Positions 1 through 7,385 of a stretch of 31,956 nt of DNA are shown piece after piece (the first letter of the stretch is position 1; every line of letters begins with the position of its first letter). The notes below the pieces were generated by a model that worked only from the letters and a program-made list of their open reading frames with translations, made no database searches and was not told where the DNA came from. Position numbers and translations under genes: made by a program. Origin of the DNA: Gudongella sp046224405 (GTDB taxonomy: Bacteria; Bacillota; Clostridia; Tissierellales; Tissierellaceae); NCBI RefSeq assembly GCF_046224405.1, contig NZ_JBJXRK010000028.1:1-31956 (forward strand), in the 5' to 3' direction.

Positions 1-11
1 GATTAAATTGA

Positions 12-75
12 CATAAGGTACGGCACTTTGAAGAAGGAGATTTCTCCTTCTTTTAGTGTCGTAAAAGACCTTATG
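12..75 (+). terminator. Long stem-loop, probable terminator of the upstream gene
   Basis: A long imperfect hairpin is visible. The inner stem pairs 31-40 with 43-52 (AAGAAGGAGA with TCTCCTTCTT) and is followed by a short T run at 51-54. A middle stem pairs 20-27 with 55-62 (one G-T pair), and an outer stem pairs 12-19 with 68-75 (CATAAGGT with ACCTTATG) across a five-base bulge. The inner stem plus T run fits an intrinsic terminator for whatever gene precedes the window; the gene itself is not seen (tuf often precedes rpsJ in this group). It could instead be an attenuator inside an S10 operon leader. Confidence 0.5.
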
Positions 76-348
76 AAAAATACGGAAAATCCACATAAAT
101 AACGCAAATAAACCTTGTGTTTTGGTTGCATATGGTGTAAACTATACTAGTGTTTAAATTTATGACATTGCGATGATGCAAAAGGTTGCTGCTTTTAGCA
201 GGGAATTTTTGCTGAGAATGTCCGGTTTTAAATCGGGCGGCTGGGATGCTGAGAATATTTTAAAAAAAATAATGAACACCCGGGAGGGTGTATCGGCGTC
301 TCGAGTCGCATGTATGGTGTTAACATGCGATAGAAGGAGGGAAATTAC
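76..348 (+). promoter_or_regulatory. Structured 5' leader of the S10 operon
   Basis: This stretch of about 270 bases before rpsJ holds no convincing gene. A possible -10 box TATACT lies at 143-148 but no good -35 box is at the right distance, so the promoter is uncertain. RNA structure is clear: a 6-bp stem with a GGGA (GNRA-type) tetraloop at 276-291, and an 8-bp perfect stem TCGCATGT/ACATGCGA at 306-313/323-330 ending 3 bases before the ribosome binding site AAGGAGG (334-340). A further hairpin CCGGTTT/AAATCGG lies near 222-236. The ten-base word TGCTGAGAAT occurs twice (210-219 and 247-256). An autoregulatory r-protein leader is inferred, not shown. Confidence 0.5.
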
Positions 349-660
349 ATGTCAAACAAGCAAAAAATTAGAATTAGGTTGAAAGCTTATGATCATGAGT
401 TACTGGACTCTTCAGCTCAAAGAATAGTTGAGACTGCAAAGAGAACAGGAGCGACTGTATCAGGTCCAGTACCATTGCCGACAGAGAAGGAGATAGTTAC
501 TATCCTTAGAGCTGTTCATAAGTACAAGGACTCCAGAGAGCAGTTCGAGCAAAGAACTCACAAGAGACTTATTGATATTCTCAACCCTAATCAAAAGACG
601 GTTGATTCACTTATGAAGTTGAATCTGCCAGCAGGCGTAGACATAGAAATCAAATTATAA
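349..660 (+). CDS. rpsJ: 30S ribosomal protein S10
   Basis: This gene encodes S10, a 30S head protein that also serves as NusE in transcription antitermination with NusB. The 103 residues match the usual family length, and the N-terminal KIRIRLKAYDHELLD and the VSGPVPLPT segment are hallmarks of bacterial S10. The ATG at 349 sits 8 bases after a strong AAGGAGG site. It is the first gene of the ribosomal cluster and follows a structured leader with a hairpin that ends just before the ribosome binding site, so its translation may be sensitive to that structure. Confidence 0.98.
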   Translation: MSNKQKIRIRLKAYDHELLDSSAQRIVETAKRTGATVSGPVPLPTEKEIVTILRAVHKYKDSREQFEQRTHKRLIDILNPNQKTVDSLMKLNLPAGVDIEIKL

Positions 661-670
661 TAATTTATAT

Positions 671-686
671 GATTGCCCAGGCAATC
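671..686 (+). promoter_or_regulatory. Small perfect hairpin between rpsJ and rplC
   Basis: GATTGCC at 671-677 is followed after two bases by its exact reverse complement GGCAATC (680-686). No T run follows, so it is not an intrinsic terminator. It lies 12 bases before the rplC ribosome binding site (GGAGG, 698-702) and could be an RNA processing or translation-coupling element; this is inference. Confidence 0.35.
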
Positions 687-709
687 CGCTATAAAATGGA
701 GGTGTAACA

Positions 710-1336
710 ATGAAAAACATGTTAGGTAGAAAAGTTGGCATGACTCAAATCTTCAAGGAAGATGGAGCGGTAGTACCTGTTACAGTAATTGAGGCGGGAC
801 CACTTTTCGTAGTACAGAAAAAAACAGTTGAAAAAGACGGATATAACGCAATCCAGGTTGGATTCGGGGAAGTTAAGGAAAGAAGAGTTACAAAGCCTTT
901 AAAGGGACACTATGAAAAAGCTAATGTAGCGTACAGAAAATTCCTTAGGGAGTTCCACGTTGAGAATCCGGATGAGTTTGAAATAGGACAGGAAATCAAG
1001 GCGGACGTATTTGCCGAGGGAGACATGGTTGATGTAACCGGTACCTCAAAAGGTAAAGGAACTGCGGGCGTCATCAAGAGACACAACTTCTCAAGAGGTA
1101 GAGAGACTCACGGATCCAAGCACCACAGAATGCCAGGTGGTATGTCAGCTGGTACTTATCCAGGAAGAGTTTTCAAAGGTCACAAGATGATGGGTAGAAT
1201 GGGTAATGAAAGAGTTACTGTTCAAAACCTTGAAGTTGTAAGAATAGATGCAGAGAAGAATCTTATCCTTGTTAAGGGAGCGGTACCTGGACCCAAAAAA
1301 GGACTTATCACAATAAAAGAAACAGTTAAGAAGTAA
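710..1336 (+). CDS. rplC: 50S ribosomal protein L3
   Basis: This encodes L3, one of the first proteins to bind 23S rRNA; its long loop reaches the peptidyl transferase centre. The 208-residue length is normal. Recognisable segments are the start MKNMLGRKVGMTQIF and the central glycine- and histidine-rich loop around residues 125-150 (RGRETHGSKHHRMPGGMSAG), which includes the conserved G-K-K/R-M-type contact region with GHKMMGRMG following. A GGAGG site precedes the ATG by 7 bases. It is second in the S10 operon order. Confidence 0.98.
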   Translation: MKNMLGRKVGMTQIFKEDGAVVPVTVIEAGPLFVVQKKTVEKDGYNAIQVGFGEVKERRVTKPLKGHYEKANVAYRKFLREFHVENPDEFEIGQEIKADVFAEGDMVDVTGTSKGKGTAGVIKRHNFSRGRETHGSKHHRMPGGMSAGTYPGRVFKGHKMMGRMGNERVTVQNLEVVRIDAEKNLILVKGAVPGPKKGLITIKETVKK

Positions 1337-1363
1337 TAATCCAGGCGGAAAGGAGGAAGCGTA

Positions 1364-1987
1364 ATGCCTAAAGTTAATGTATATAATATGCTAGGTGAAC
1401 TAGTTGAAGAGATGGAACTAAGCGATGCTGTATTCGGAGTTGAAGTGAATGAGCACGTAGTATATGAAGTTGTTAAGAACCAACTGGCAAACAAGAGACA
1501 AGGTACTCAGTCAGCTAAAACAAGAGCTGAAGTCAGAGGAGGGGGAAGAAAACCCTGGAGACAGAAGGGTACTGGTAGAGCAAGACAAGGAAGCATCAGA
1601 TCACCACAATGGAAAGGTGGAGGAGTTGTATTTGCACCGAAGCCAAGAGACTATAGCTACAGCGTACCTAAGAAGGTAAGAAGACTGGCTATGAAATCAG
1701 CCTTGACTGACAAGCTTCAAAACAACGAGATAATCGTAGTTGATGGTATGAACTTTGACGCTCCAAAGACCAAGGAAATGGTAAACATGCTGAGCAACCT
1801 GAAGGCTGACAAAAAAGCTCTTATCGTAATGGATGAGAAAAACGTAAACGTAATCAGATCAGCTGGCAACATTCCAAACGTAGCGACTACACTTGTTAAT
1901 ACTTTGAATGTTTATGACATATTGAAATACAATTCATTTATAATTACCAAGGAAGCTGTTAAAAAAGTGGAGGAGGTGTATGCATAA
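1364..1987 (+). CDS. rplD: 50S ribosomal protein L4
   Basis: This encodes L4, an early-assembly 23S rRNA binding protein whose extended loop lines the peptide exit tunnel. At 207 residues it has the usual size. The conserved basic loop (about residues 46-105, including GGGRKPWRQKGTGRARQGS) marks the family. In gammaproteobacteria L4 represses its own S10 operon through the leader RNA; whether it does so here is not known. The stop codon overlaps the start of rplW by one base, and the rplW ribosome binding site lies inside this gene, so the two are probably translationally coupled. Confidence 0.98.
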   Translation: MPKVNVYNMLGELVEEMELSDAVFGVEVNEHVVYEVVKNQLANKRQGTQSAKTRAEVRGGGRKPWRQKGTGRARQGSIRSPQWKGGGVVFAPKPRDYSYSVPKKVRRLAMKSALTDKLQNNEIIVVDGMNFDAPKTKEMVNMLSNLKADKKALIVMDEKNVNVIRSAGNIPNVATTLVNTLNVYDILKYNSFIITKEAVKKVEEVYA

Positions 1988-2280
1988 TGCGTAATCCACA
2001 CGATATTATCGTAAAGCCGATAATTACTGAAAAGAGTATGGAAGACATGGCATTTGGAAAATATACTTTTGCTGTAGACAAGAGAGCCAACAAGACGGAA
2101 GTTAAAAAGGCCATAGAGAGTATATTCGGAGTAAAAGTAGAGAAGGTAAATACCATGAACTATCTTGGAAAGATGAAGAGACAAGGTATGCATAGTGGTA
2201 GAAGACCAAGCTGGAAAAAGGCAATCGTTAAATTAACAGATGACTCCAAGAAGATAGAATTCTTCGAAGGGATGGAATAA
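1987..2280 (+). CDS. rplW: 50S ribosomal protein L23
   Basis: This encodes L23, which sits beside the peptide exit and provides the docking site for trigger factor and the signal recognition particle. The 97-residue length and the opening IIVKPIITEKSM and the later KVNTMNYLGKMKR segment are typical. The ATG overlaps the rplD stop by one base (TAATG), with a GGAGGAGGTG site inside the end of rplD (about 1969-1978). Confidence 0.97.
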   Translation: MRNPHDIIVKPIITEKSMEDMAFGKYTFAVDKRANKTEVKKAIESIFGVKVEKVNTMNYLGKMKRQGMHSGRRPSWKKAIVKLTDDSKKIEFFEGME

Positions 2281-2306
2281 TAGGAAGATAAAAGGAGGGA
2301 AAACCA

Positions 2307-3137
2307 ATGAGTATCAGGAAATTCAAACCTACTTCCCCTGCTAGAAGACAAATGAGTGTTTCAACATTCGAAGAAATCACTAAAAAGGAACCAGAAAAAT
2401 CACTAGTGGTTAGTTTAAATAAAAACAGCGGAAGAAACTCACAAGGTAGAATAACCATCCGTCACAGAGGCGGTGGAGCTAAGAAGAAGTACAGAATAAT
2501 CGACTTCAAGAGAAACAAGGACGGCATACCAGGAAAGGTAGCTGCAATAGAATACGATCCAAACAGATCTGCAAACATAGCATTGATTCATTACGTTGAC
2601 GGCGAGAAGAGATACATCCTTGCACCTTACAAAATCAAGGTTGGCGATGTTATTGAATCAGGAGAGAATGCAGACATCAAGATAGGAAATGCACTTCAAT
2701 TGAAGCACATTCCAGTTGGTACAACAGTACACAATGTTGAACTTAAGCCTGGAAAGGGAGCTCAGCTTGTAAGATCAGCCGGAGCGGAAGCTCAGCTAAT
2801 GGCCAAAGAGGGCAAGTATGCTCAGCTTAAACTGCCATCAGGTGAATTCAGACTAGTTTCTGTTGAGTGTAGAGCAACAATCGGACAGGTTGGAAATCTT
2901 GACCACGAGCTTATCACTATCGGTAAGGCAGGACGTTCAAGACACATGGGAATCAGACCTACTGTTAGAGGTAGTGCCATGAACCCAGTGGATCACCCAC
3001 ACGGTGGTGGAGAAGGTAGAGCGCCAATCGGAATGCCAGCACCTTCAACTCCATGGGGCAAGCCTGCACTTGGATACAAGACTAGAAAGAAAAACAAGAA
3101 ATCTGACAAATATATCGTAAGAAGAAGAACAAAATAG
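2307..3137 (+). CDS. rplB: 50S ribosomal protein L2
   Basis: This encodes L2, a highly conserved 23S rRNA binding protein needed for subunit association and peptidyl transferase assembly. The 276 residues match the family. The signature PVDHPHGGGEGRAPIG near residue 230, with the conserved histidine, is intact, as is the GRITIRHRGGGAKKKYR segment near residue 50. An AGGAGG site precedes the ATG. The C-terminal tail is strongly basic, as usual. Confidence 0.98.
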   Translation: MSIRKFKPTSPARRQMSVSTFEEITKKEPEKSLVVSLNKNSGRNSQGRITIRHRGGGAKKKYRIIDFKRNKDGIPGKVAAIEYDPNRSANIALIHYVDGEKRYILAPYKIKVGDVIESGENADIKIGNALQLKHIPVGTTVHNVELKPGKGAQLVRSAGAEAQLMAKEGKYAQLKLPSGEFRLVSVECRATIGQVGNLDHELITIGKAGRSRHMGIRPTVRGSAMNPVDHPHGGGEGRAPIGMPAPSTPWGKPALGYKTRKKNKKSDKYIVRRRTK

Positions 3138-3161
3138 TACTTCTGAAAGGAGGAAATAAGT

Positions 3162-3449
3162 ATGGGTAGATCCCTTAAGAAAGGACCATTTATCGATGAT
3201 CATCTACTTAAGAAAGTAGAGGAGCTTAATAAAACAAATGATAAGAAAGTCATAAAAACCTGGTCACGTCGTTCAACTATTTTCCCTCAAATGGTAGGGC
3301 ATACAATTGCGGTATACGATGGTAGGAAACACGTGCCGGTATATGTTACCGAGGATATGGTAGGACATAAATTAGGAGAATTTGTATCAACCAGAACATT
3401 CAGAAGTCACATCAACAAGAATGAGAAATCATCTGGTGTAAGAAGATAA
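3162..3449 (+). CDS. rpsS: 30S ribosomal protein S19
   Basis: This encodes S19, a 30S head protein forming a complex with S13. The opening MGRSLKKGPFIDDHLLKK and the TWSRRSTIFPQMVGHTIAV segment are diagnostic, and 95 residues is near the normal 92-95. A strong AAAGGAGG site precedes the ATG. The stop codon is followed by the rplV ribosome binding site within a few bases. Confidence 0.98.
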   Translation: MGRSLKKGPFIDDHLLKKVEELNKTNDKKVIKTWSRRSTIFPQMVGHTIAVYDGRKHVPVYVTEDMVGHKLGEFVSTRTFRSHINKNEKSSGVRR

Positions 3450-3468
3450 GGTGAAGGAGGTAGAATTC

Positions 3469-3804
3469 GTGGAAGCTAAGGCTATAGCTAAATATGTTAG
3501 GATTTCACCATTGAAGGTAAACTTCATTTGTGCTGAGATCAGAGGCAAGCAAGTGGATGAAGCTCTTTCAATATTGAAATTTACACCAAAAAAAGGTGCA
3601 AAAGCTCTTGAGAAGGTGCTAAACTCCGCAGTTGCAAATGCAGAGAATAACTTTAATATGGATAGAGAAAATCTTTATGTATCAGAGGCATACGCAAACG
3701 AAGGTCCAAGAATGAAGAGATACAGACCTAAGGCAAGAGGTATGGCATATCCGATAATAAAGAGAAGCAGTCATATAGGAGTAGTTGTAAAAGAACTAGA
3801 CTAG
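3469..3804 (+). CDS. rplV: 50S ribosomal protein L22
   Basis: This encodes L22, whose long beta hairpin lines the exit tunnel and is a known site of macrolide-resistance mutations. The open frame extends up to a GTG at 3451, but that codon overlaps the Shine-Dalgarno AAGGAGG (3454-3460). The GTG at 3469, 8 bases after that site, is the better start and gives a 111-residue protein opening MEAKAIAKYVRISPLK, the family norm. The tunnel hairpin segment near residues 80-95 (RMKRYRPKARGMAYPI) is intact with no obvious deletions. Confidence 0.95.
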   Translation: MEAKAIAKYVRISPLKVNFICAEIRGKQVDEALSILKFTPKKGAKALEKVLNSAVANAENNFNMDRENLYVSEAYANEGPRMKRYRPKARGMAYPIIKRSSHIGVVVKELD

Positions 3805-3821
3805 AAAAGGAGGGATAGTTA

Positions 3822-4496
3822 ATGGGTCAAAAAGTTAACCCACATGGTCTTAGGGTCGGAATCATAAAGGATTGGGATTCAAAATGGTATGCTGACAAGA
3901 AGACCTTCAATGAGTACTTGGTGGAAGATTTCAAAATAAGAGAATATCTGAAAGAGAAATTATATATAGCAGGAATATCAAAGATAGAGATTGAGCGTGC
4001 TGCCAGCAAGATCAAGGTATCCATCTTCACTGCAAAGCCAGGAATGGTAATCGGTAGAGGAGGATCAGGAGTTGAGGAGCTTAGACTTGCTATCGAGAAA
4101 ATGACTAAGAAGAGCGTAGTCATCAACGTTGAGGAAATCAAGGTTGCTGAGCTTGACGCACAATTGGTCGCTGAGAACATTGCATCACAGCTTGAGAGAA
4201 GGGTTACCTTCAGAAGAGCGATGAAGCAGGCGATCCAAAGAACTATGAGATTTGGAGCACAAGGTATCAAGACACAGGTGGCAGGAAGACTTGGTGGAGC
4301 TGATATGGCTAGAACAGAAGGCTATAGTGAGGGAACAATTCCTCTACAGACACTAAGGGCGGACATTGACTACGGTTTTGCTGAAGCTATGACAACTTAC
4401 GGTAAAATTGGCGTTAAGGTATGGCTATACAAAGGAGAAGTACTTCCTACCAAGAAAGTGGATAGAAGCAACAAAAGAGAAGGATCAGCAAAATAG
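3822..4496 (+). CDS. rpsC: 30S ribosomal protein S3
   Basis: This encodes S3, a 30S head protein at the mRNA entry channel with helicase-related function. Its 224 residues are typical. The N-terminal MGQKVNPHGLRVGII, the type II KH domain with the GRGG loop at residues 78-81, and the C-terminal GKIGVKVWLYKGEVLP segment are all present. A AAGGAGG-type site precedes the ATG. The downstream partner is rplP, as in all S10 operons. Confidence 0.98.
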   Translation: MGQKVNPHGLRVGIIKDWDSKWYADKKTFNEYLVEDFKIREYLKEKLYIAGISKIEIERAASKIKVSIFTAKPGMVIGRGGSGVEELRLAIEKMTKKSVVINVEEIKVAELDAQLVAENIASQLERRVTFRRAMKQAIQRTMRFGAQGIKTQVAGRLGGADMARTEGYSEGTIPLQTLRADIDYGFAEAMTTYGKIGVKVWLYKGEVLPTKKVDRSNKREGSAK

Positions 4497-4525
4497 ATTA
4501 ACGTCGTAGGAAGGAGGAAAGTAAT

Positions 4526-4969
4526 ATGTTAATGCCTAAAAGAGTGAAATATAGAAGAGTTCATAGAGGTAGAATGAAGGGAAAAGCACTTCGTGGAAAT
4601 TCAATAACATACGGAGAGTTCGGCTTGCAAGCCCTTGAGCCTGTGTGGATTACTTCAAATCAAATAGAGTCCGCAAGACGTGCTATGACTAGATACGTAA
4701 AGAGGGGCGGAAATATCTGGATCAAGGTATTCCCAGACAAGCCGGTAACAGAGAAGCCAGCTGAGACTCGTATGGGTTCCGGTAAAGGTTCACCTGAGTA
4801 CTGGGTAGCAGTTGTTAAACCAGGCAGAATATTATTTGAAATGGGTGGTGTATCAGAAGAAGATGCAAGAGAGGCAATGAGACTTGCAGCTCACAAGCTA
4901 CCTATCAAAACAAAATTTGTTACACGTGAAGAAACGCAAGATAAGGGTGGTGAAGCTAATGAAAGCTAA
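4526..4969 (+). CDS. rplP: 50S ribosomal protein L16
   Basis: This encodes L16, a late-assembly protein organising the A-site finger region of the 50S subunit. The opening MLMPKRVKYRRVHRGRMKG and the RMGSGKGSPEYWVAVVKPGR segment around residues 80-100 are diagnostic. The 147 residues are normal. Two ATG codons (4526 and 4532) lie after the AAGGAGG site at 4511-4517; the first has the better 8-base spacing. The 3' end overlaps rpmC by 11 bases, implying translational coupling. Confidence 0.97.
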   Translation: MLMPKRVKYRRVHRGRMKGKALRGNSITYGEFGLQALEPVWITSNQIESARRAMTRYVKRGGNIWIKVFPDKPVTEKPAETRMGSGKGSPEYWVAVVKPGRILFEMGGVSEEDAREAMRLAAHKLPIKTKFVTREETQDKGGEANES

Positions 4970-5165
4970 AGAAATTCGCCAAATGTCAGATAAGGAATTA
5001 AATAAGGAATTACTGGATCTTAAAGCAGAGCTATTTAACTTGAGATTTCAATTGGCTACAGGTCAGTTAGATAACCCTATAAAAATAAGTTCCGTAAGAA
5101 AAGATATCGCTCGTGTAAAAACTATAGTTCGAGAAAGAGAATTAAATATAGGGAAGGAGGTTTAA
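4959..5165 (+). CDS. rpmC: 50S ribosomal protein L29
   Basis: This encodes L29, a small helical-hairpin protein near the exit tunnel that helps form the chaperone docking site with L23. The frame is open further upstream inside rplP, but the ATG at 4959 gives the family-typical 68 residues opening MKAKEIRQMSDKELNKEL, followed by the conserved ELFNLRFQLATGQL. It overlaps the end of rplP by 11 bases and has a GGGTGGTG site within rplP. Confidence 0.95.
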   Translation: MKAKEIRQMSDKELNKELLDLKAELFNLRFQLATGQLDNPIKISSVRKDIARVKTIVRERELNIGKEV

Positions 5166-5171
5166 TCTCTA

Positions 5172-5426
5172 ATGGAAAGAGGAAATCGTAAAGTTAAAAT
5201 AGGTACTGTTGTAAGTGATAAAATGGACAAGACAGTTGTTGTTTCAATAGAGACATTTGTAACTCATCCATTATACAAGAAGCAATTGAAGAGAACTTCA
5301 AAGTTCAAGGCTCACGACGAAAACAATGAGTGCGGAGTTGGCGACAAGGTTGAAATCATGGAGACTAGACCACTTAGCAAGGACAAGAACTGGAGAGTTG
5401 TAAACATAATAGAAAAAGCAAAATAG
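5172..5426 (+). CDS. rpsQ: 30S ribosomal protein S17
   Basis: This encodes S17, a primary 16S rRNA binding protein with an OB fold. At 84 residues it is of normal length; the GTVVSDKMDKTVVVSIE and the MAHDEN-like FKAHDENNECGVGD stretches are typical. The AAGGAGG site (5154-5160) lies inside the end of rpmC and is 11 bases from the ATG, slightly longer than its neighbours. This is the last gene of the classical S10 operon part. Confidence 0.97.
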   Translation: MERGNRKVKIGTVVSDKMDKTVVVSIETFVTHPLYKKQLKRTSKFKAHDENNECGVGDKVEIMETRPLSKDKNWRVVNIIEKAK

Positions 5427-5455
5427 GATATATTAGGCGAAGGGAGGTATTCTGA

Positions 5456-5824
5456 ATGATTCAAACGGAAACCCGCATGAGAGTAGCTGATAATTCCGGA
5501 GCAAAGGAAGTATTGGTTATCAGAGTGCTCGGAGGAACCAACAAGAAGTATGCCAGCATCGGTGATGTAGTTGTTTGTACGGTTAAAAGTGCAACACCTG
5601 GTGGGGTTGTTAAAAAAGGACAAGTTGTTAAAGCTGTTGTTGTAAGAAGCAAAAAAGGCGTAAGAAGACAAGATGGATCATACATCAAGTTCGACGACAA
5701 CGCGGCTGTTATTATAAAAGATGATAAGAATCCAGTAGGAACTCGTATTTTTGGACCTGTAACCAGGGAACTAAGAAGAGGTAACTACATGAAGATTATA
5801 TCCTTGGCACCGGAAGTACTATAA
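5456..5824 (+). CDS. rplN: 50S ribosomal protein L14
   Basis: This encodes L14, a conserved five-stranded barrel protein at the subunit interface that also binds the silencing factor RsfS. The 122 residues match the family exactly; MIQTETRMRVADNSGAKEV and the closing FMKIISLAPEVL-type end (YMKIISLAPEVL) are diagnostic. It begins the spc part of the cluster, 30 bases after rpsQ, with no visible terminator or promoter between them, so transcription probably continues from the S10 genes. Confidence 0.98.
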   Translation: MIQTETRMRVADNSGAKEVLVIRVLGGTNKKYASIGDVVVCTVKSATPGGVVKKGQVVKAVVVRSKKGVRRQDGSYIKFDDNAAVIIKDDKNPVGTRIFGPVTRELRRGNYMKIISLAPEVL

Positions 5825-5839
5825 GAGGAGGTGTATAGT

Positions 5840-6154
5840 ATGCATGTTAAAAGTGGAGATACAGTAGTTGTAATTTCAGGAAAAGACAAAGGCAAGACTG
5901 GTAAAGTCATGAAGGTTATGCCTAAGGAAAATAGAGTAATCGTTGAAGGCGTCAACATGTTGACAAAGCACAAGAAACCTGCAGGCCCTGGAAGACCTGG
6001 CGGAATAGTTCAGTTGGAAGGACCTCTAAACAGTTCCAAGGTTATGTTTTACTGCCCTAAGGACAAGCAGGGAGTTAGAGTCGGCTATCAGGTGAAAAGC
6101 GACGGAAGCAAGGTTAGAGTTTGCAAGAAATGCGGAGAAGTTCTAGATAAATAA
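5840..6154 (+). CDS. rplX: 50S ribosomal protein L24
   Basis: This encodes L24, an assembly initiator on 23S rRNA with a KOW fold (VKSGDTVVVISGKDKGKTG at residues 3-21). An in-frame GTG at 5831 overlaps the Shine-Dalgarno GAGGAGG (5825-5831), so the ATG at 5840, 8 bases downstream, is the start; the protein is 104 residues. Many Clostridia L24 proteins end with two CxxC pairs; here the second pair (CKKCGEVLDK) is intact but the first reads CPKD, leaving three cysteines of a would-be zinc ribbon. Confidence 0.96.
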   Translation: MHVKSGDTVVVISGKDKGKTGKVMKVMPKENRVIVEGVNMLTKHKKPAGPGRPGGIVQLEGPLNSSKVMFYCPKDKQGVRVGYQVKSDGSKVRVCKKCGEVLDK

Positions 6155-6178
6155 TCACATTAGAGAGGAGGTAATGGA

Positions 6179-6721
6179 ATGACTTCCAGATTAAAGGTAA
6201 AGTATAATGAAGAAGTTGTAAATGCTTTAATGGAAAGATTCGAATATAGCAGTGTTATGGAAGTTCCCAAACTTGAGAAAGTTGTAGTGAACATGGGAAT
6301 CGGAGAAGCGAGAGACAATCCAAAGGCTCTTGAGTCAGCAATTAAGGAGCTTGAAATAATTACTGGACAGAAGGCACTTGTTACTCAGGCAAAAAAATCC
6401 ATAGCTAACTTTAAACTTAGAGAAGGCATGAAAGTCGGAGCAAAGGTTACCCTTAGGGGAGAGAGAATGTACGAGTTTTTAGATAAACTAATGAACATCG
6501 CCCTACCTAGAGTAAGAGACTTTAGAGGTGTTAGTGCAACTTCCTTCGATGGAAGAGGAAACTATGCCATGGGATTGAAGGAACAGTTAATTTTCCCTGA
6601 GATAGAATACGATCAAGTTGATGCAATGAGAGGTATGGACATAGTTATAGTAACCACTGCACAAACAGACGAGGAAGCTAAAGTGTTCTTGGAAAAAATG
6701 GGAATGCCCTTTAAAAAGTAG
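6179..6721 (+). CDS. rplE: 50S ribosomal protein L5
   Basis: This encodes L5, which binds 5S rRNA and contacts the P-site tRNA and S13 across the subunits. The 180 residues are normal. The VPKLEKVVVNMGIGEA stretch, the ITGQKALVTQAKKSIANFKLR segment near residue 65 and the FDGRGNYAMGLKEQLIFPEI segment near residue 125 are family marks. A GAGGAGG site precedes the ATG. Confidence 0.98.
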   Translation: MTSRLKVKYNEEVVNALMERFEYSSVMEVPKLEKVVVNMGIGEARDNPKALESAIKELEIITGQKALVTQAKKSIANFKLREGMKVGAKVTLRGERMYEFLDKLMNIALPRVRDFRGVSATSFDGRGNYAMGLKEQLIFPEIEYDQVDAMRGMDIVIVTTAQTDEEAKVFLEKMGMPFKK

Positions 6722-6739
6722 ACGAAGGAGGGGGAAATC

Positions 6740-6925
6740 TTGGCAAAGAAATCAATGATCGCTAAACAGAAAAGAAAGAAAAAGTTTAGCTCACAGGAAT
6801 ATAATAGATGTAAATTATGTGGTAGACCTCACGGCTATCTGAGAAAATATGGCATTTGCCGTATCTGCTTCAGAGAATTGGCTTATAAGGGTCAGATACC
6901 CGGAGTTAAAAAGGCTAGCTGGTAA
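6740..6925 (+). CDS. rpsN: 30S ribosomal protein S14, zinc-binding short form
   Basis: This encodes the short type-Z S14 (61 residues). The zinc ligands are visible as Cys24, Cys27, Cys40 and Cys43 in two CxxC pairs. It starts with TTG at 6740 after GGAGGGGG; no ATG is available in frame before Met6. The presence of this zinc-dependent form, along with zinc-type S4 and L36 downstream, suggests that any zinc-free paralogues lie elsewhere in the genome. Confidence 0.96.
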   Translation: MAKKSMIAKQKRKKKFSSQEYNRCKLCGRPHGYLRKYGICRICFRELAYKGQIPGVKKASW

Positions 6926-6954
6926 TCCCAGGATTATGAAAGGAGGTAACAAAC

Positions 6955-7350
6955 ATGATGACAGACCCAATCGCGGATATGTTAACCAGAATTAGAAATG
7001 GTAACAACGCTAAACACGATTCAGTTGATGTTCCTGCGTCAAACATAAAGAAAGAAATCGCTCAGATTCTTCTTAACGAAGGTTTTATCAAGGGATTTGA
7101 TGTTATTGAGGACGGAAAGCAAGGAATCATAAGAATAGATCTAAAATATGGACAAAACAATGAGAAGGTTATTAGCGGTATCAAGAGGATATCAAAGCCT
7201 GGTCTTAAGGTTTATGTTAAGAACAACGAGATACCTAAGGTACTTGGTGGATTAGGAATTGCTGTACTATCCACATCAAAAGGAATCATGACAGATAAAT
7301 CTGCAAGAAATGAAAATGTGGGTGGAGAAGTAATTTGTTACGTATGGTAA
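6955..7350 (+). CDS. rpsH: 30S ribosomal protein S8
   Basis: This encodes S8, a primary binder of the central domain of 16S rRNA. The 131 residues open MMTDPIADMLTRIRNGNN and close with the conserved GGEVICYVW, as expected. Two adjacent ATG codons (6955 and 6958) are both reachable from the AAAGGAGG site; the first is given. In E. coli S8 is the spc operon repressor; no matching target could be recognised here. Confidence 0.98.
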   Translation: MMTDPIADMLTRIRNGNNAKHDSVDVPASNIKKEIAQILLNEGFIKGFDVIEDGKQGIIRIDLKYGQNNEKVISGIKRISKPGLKVYVKNNEIPKVLGGLGIAVLSTSKGIMTDKSARNENVGGEVICYVW

Positions 7351-7385
7351 TAAATTGCTAGATTATTGGAACAGGAGGTGCACTC

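Noticed and set aside
8..13. TTGACA at the window start as a promoter -35
   Set aside because: No -10 box lies at the right distance, and the bases are part of the long hairpin.
173..382. Open frame across the S10 leader
   Set aside because: It has no ribosome binding site, overlaps the rpsJ start, and covers clear RNA hairpins.
3827..4270. 147-codon antisense frame inside rpsC
   Set aside because: It is the reverse strand of a highly conserved ribosomal gene, has no suitable ribosome binding site and its product resembles no family.
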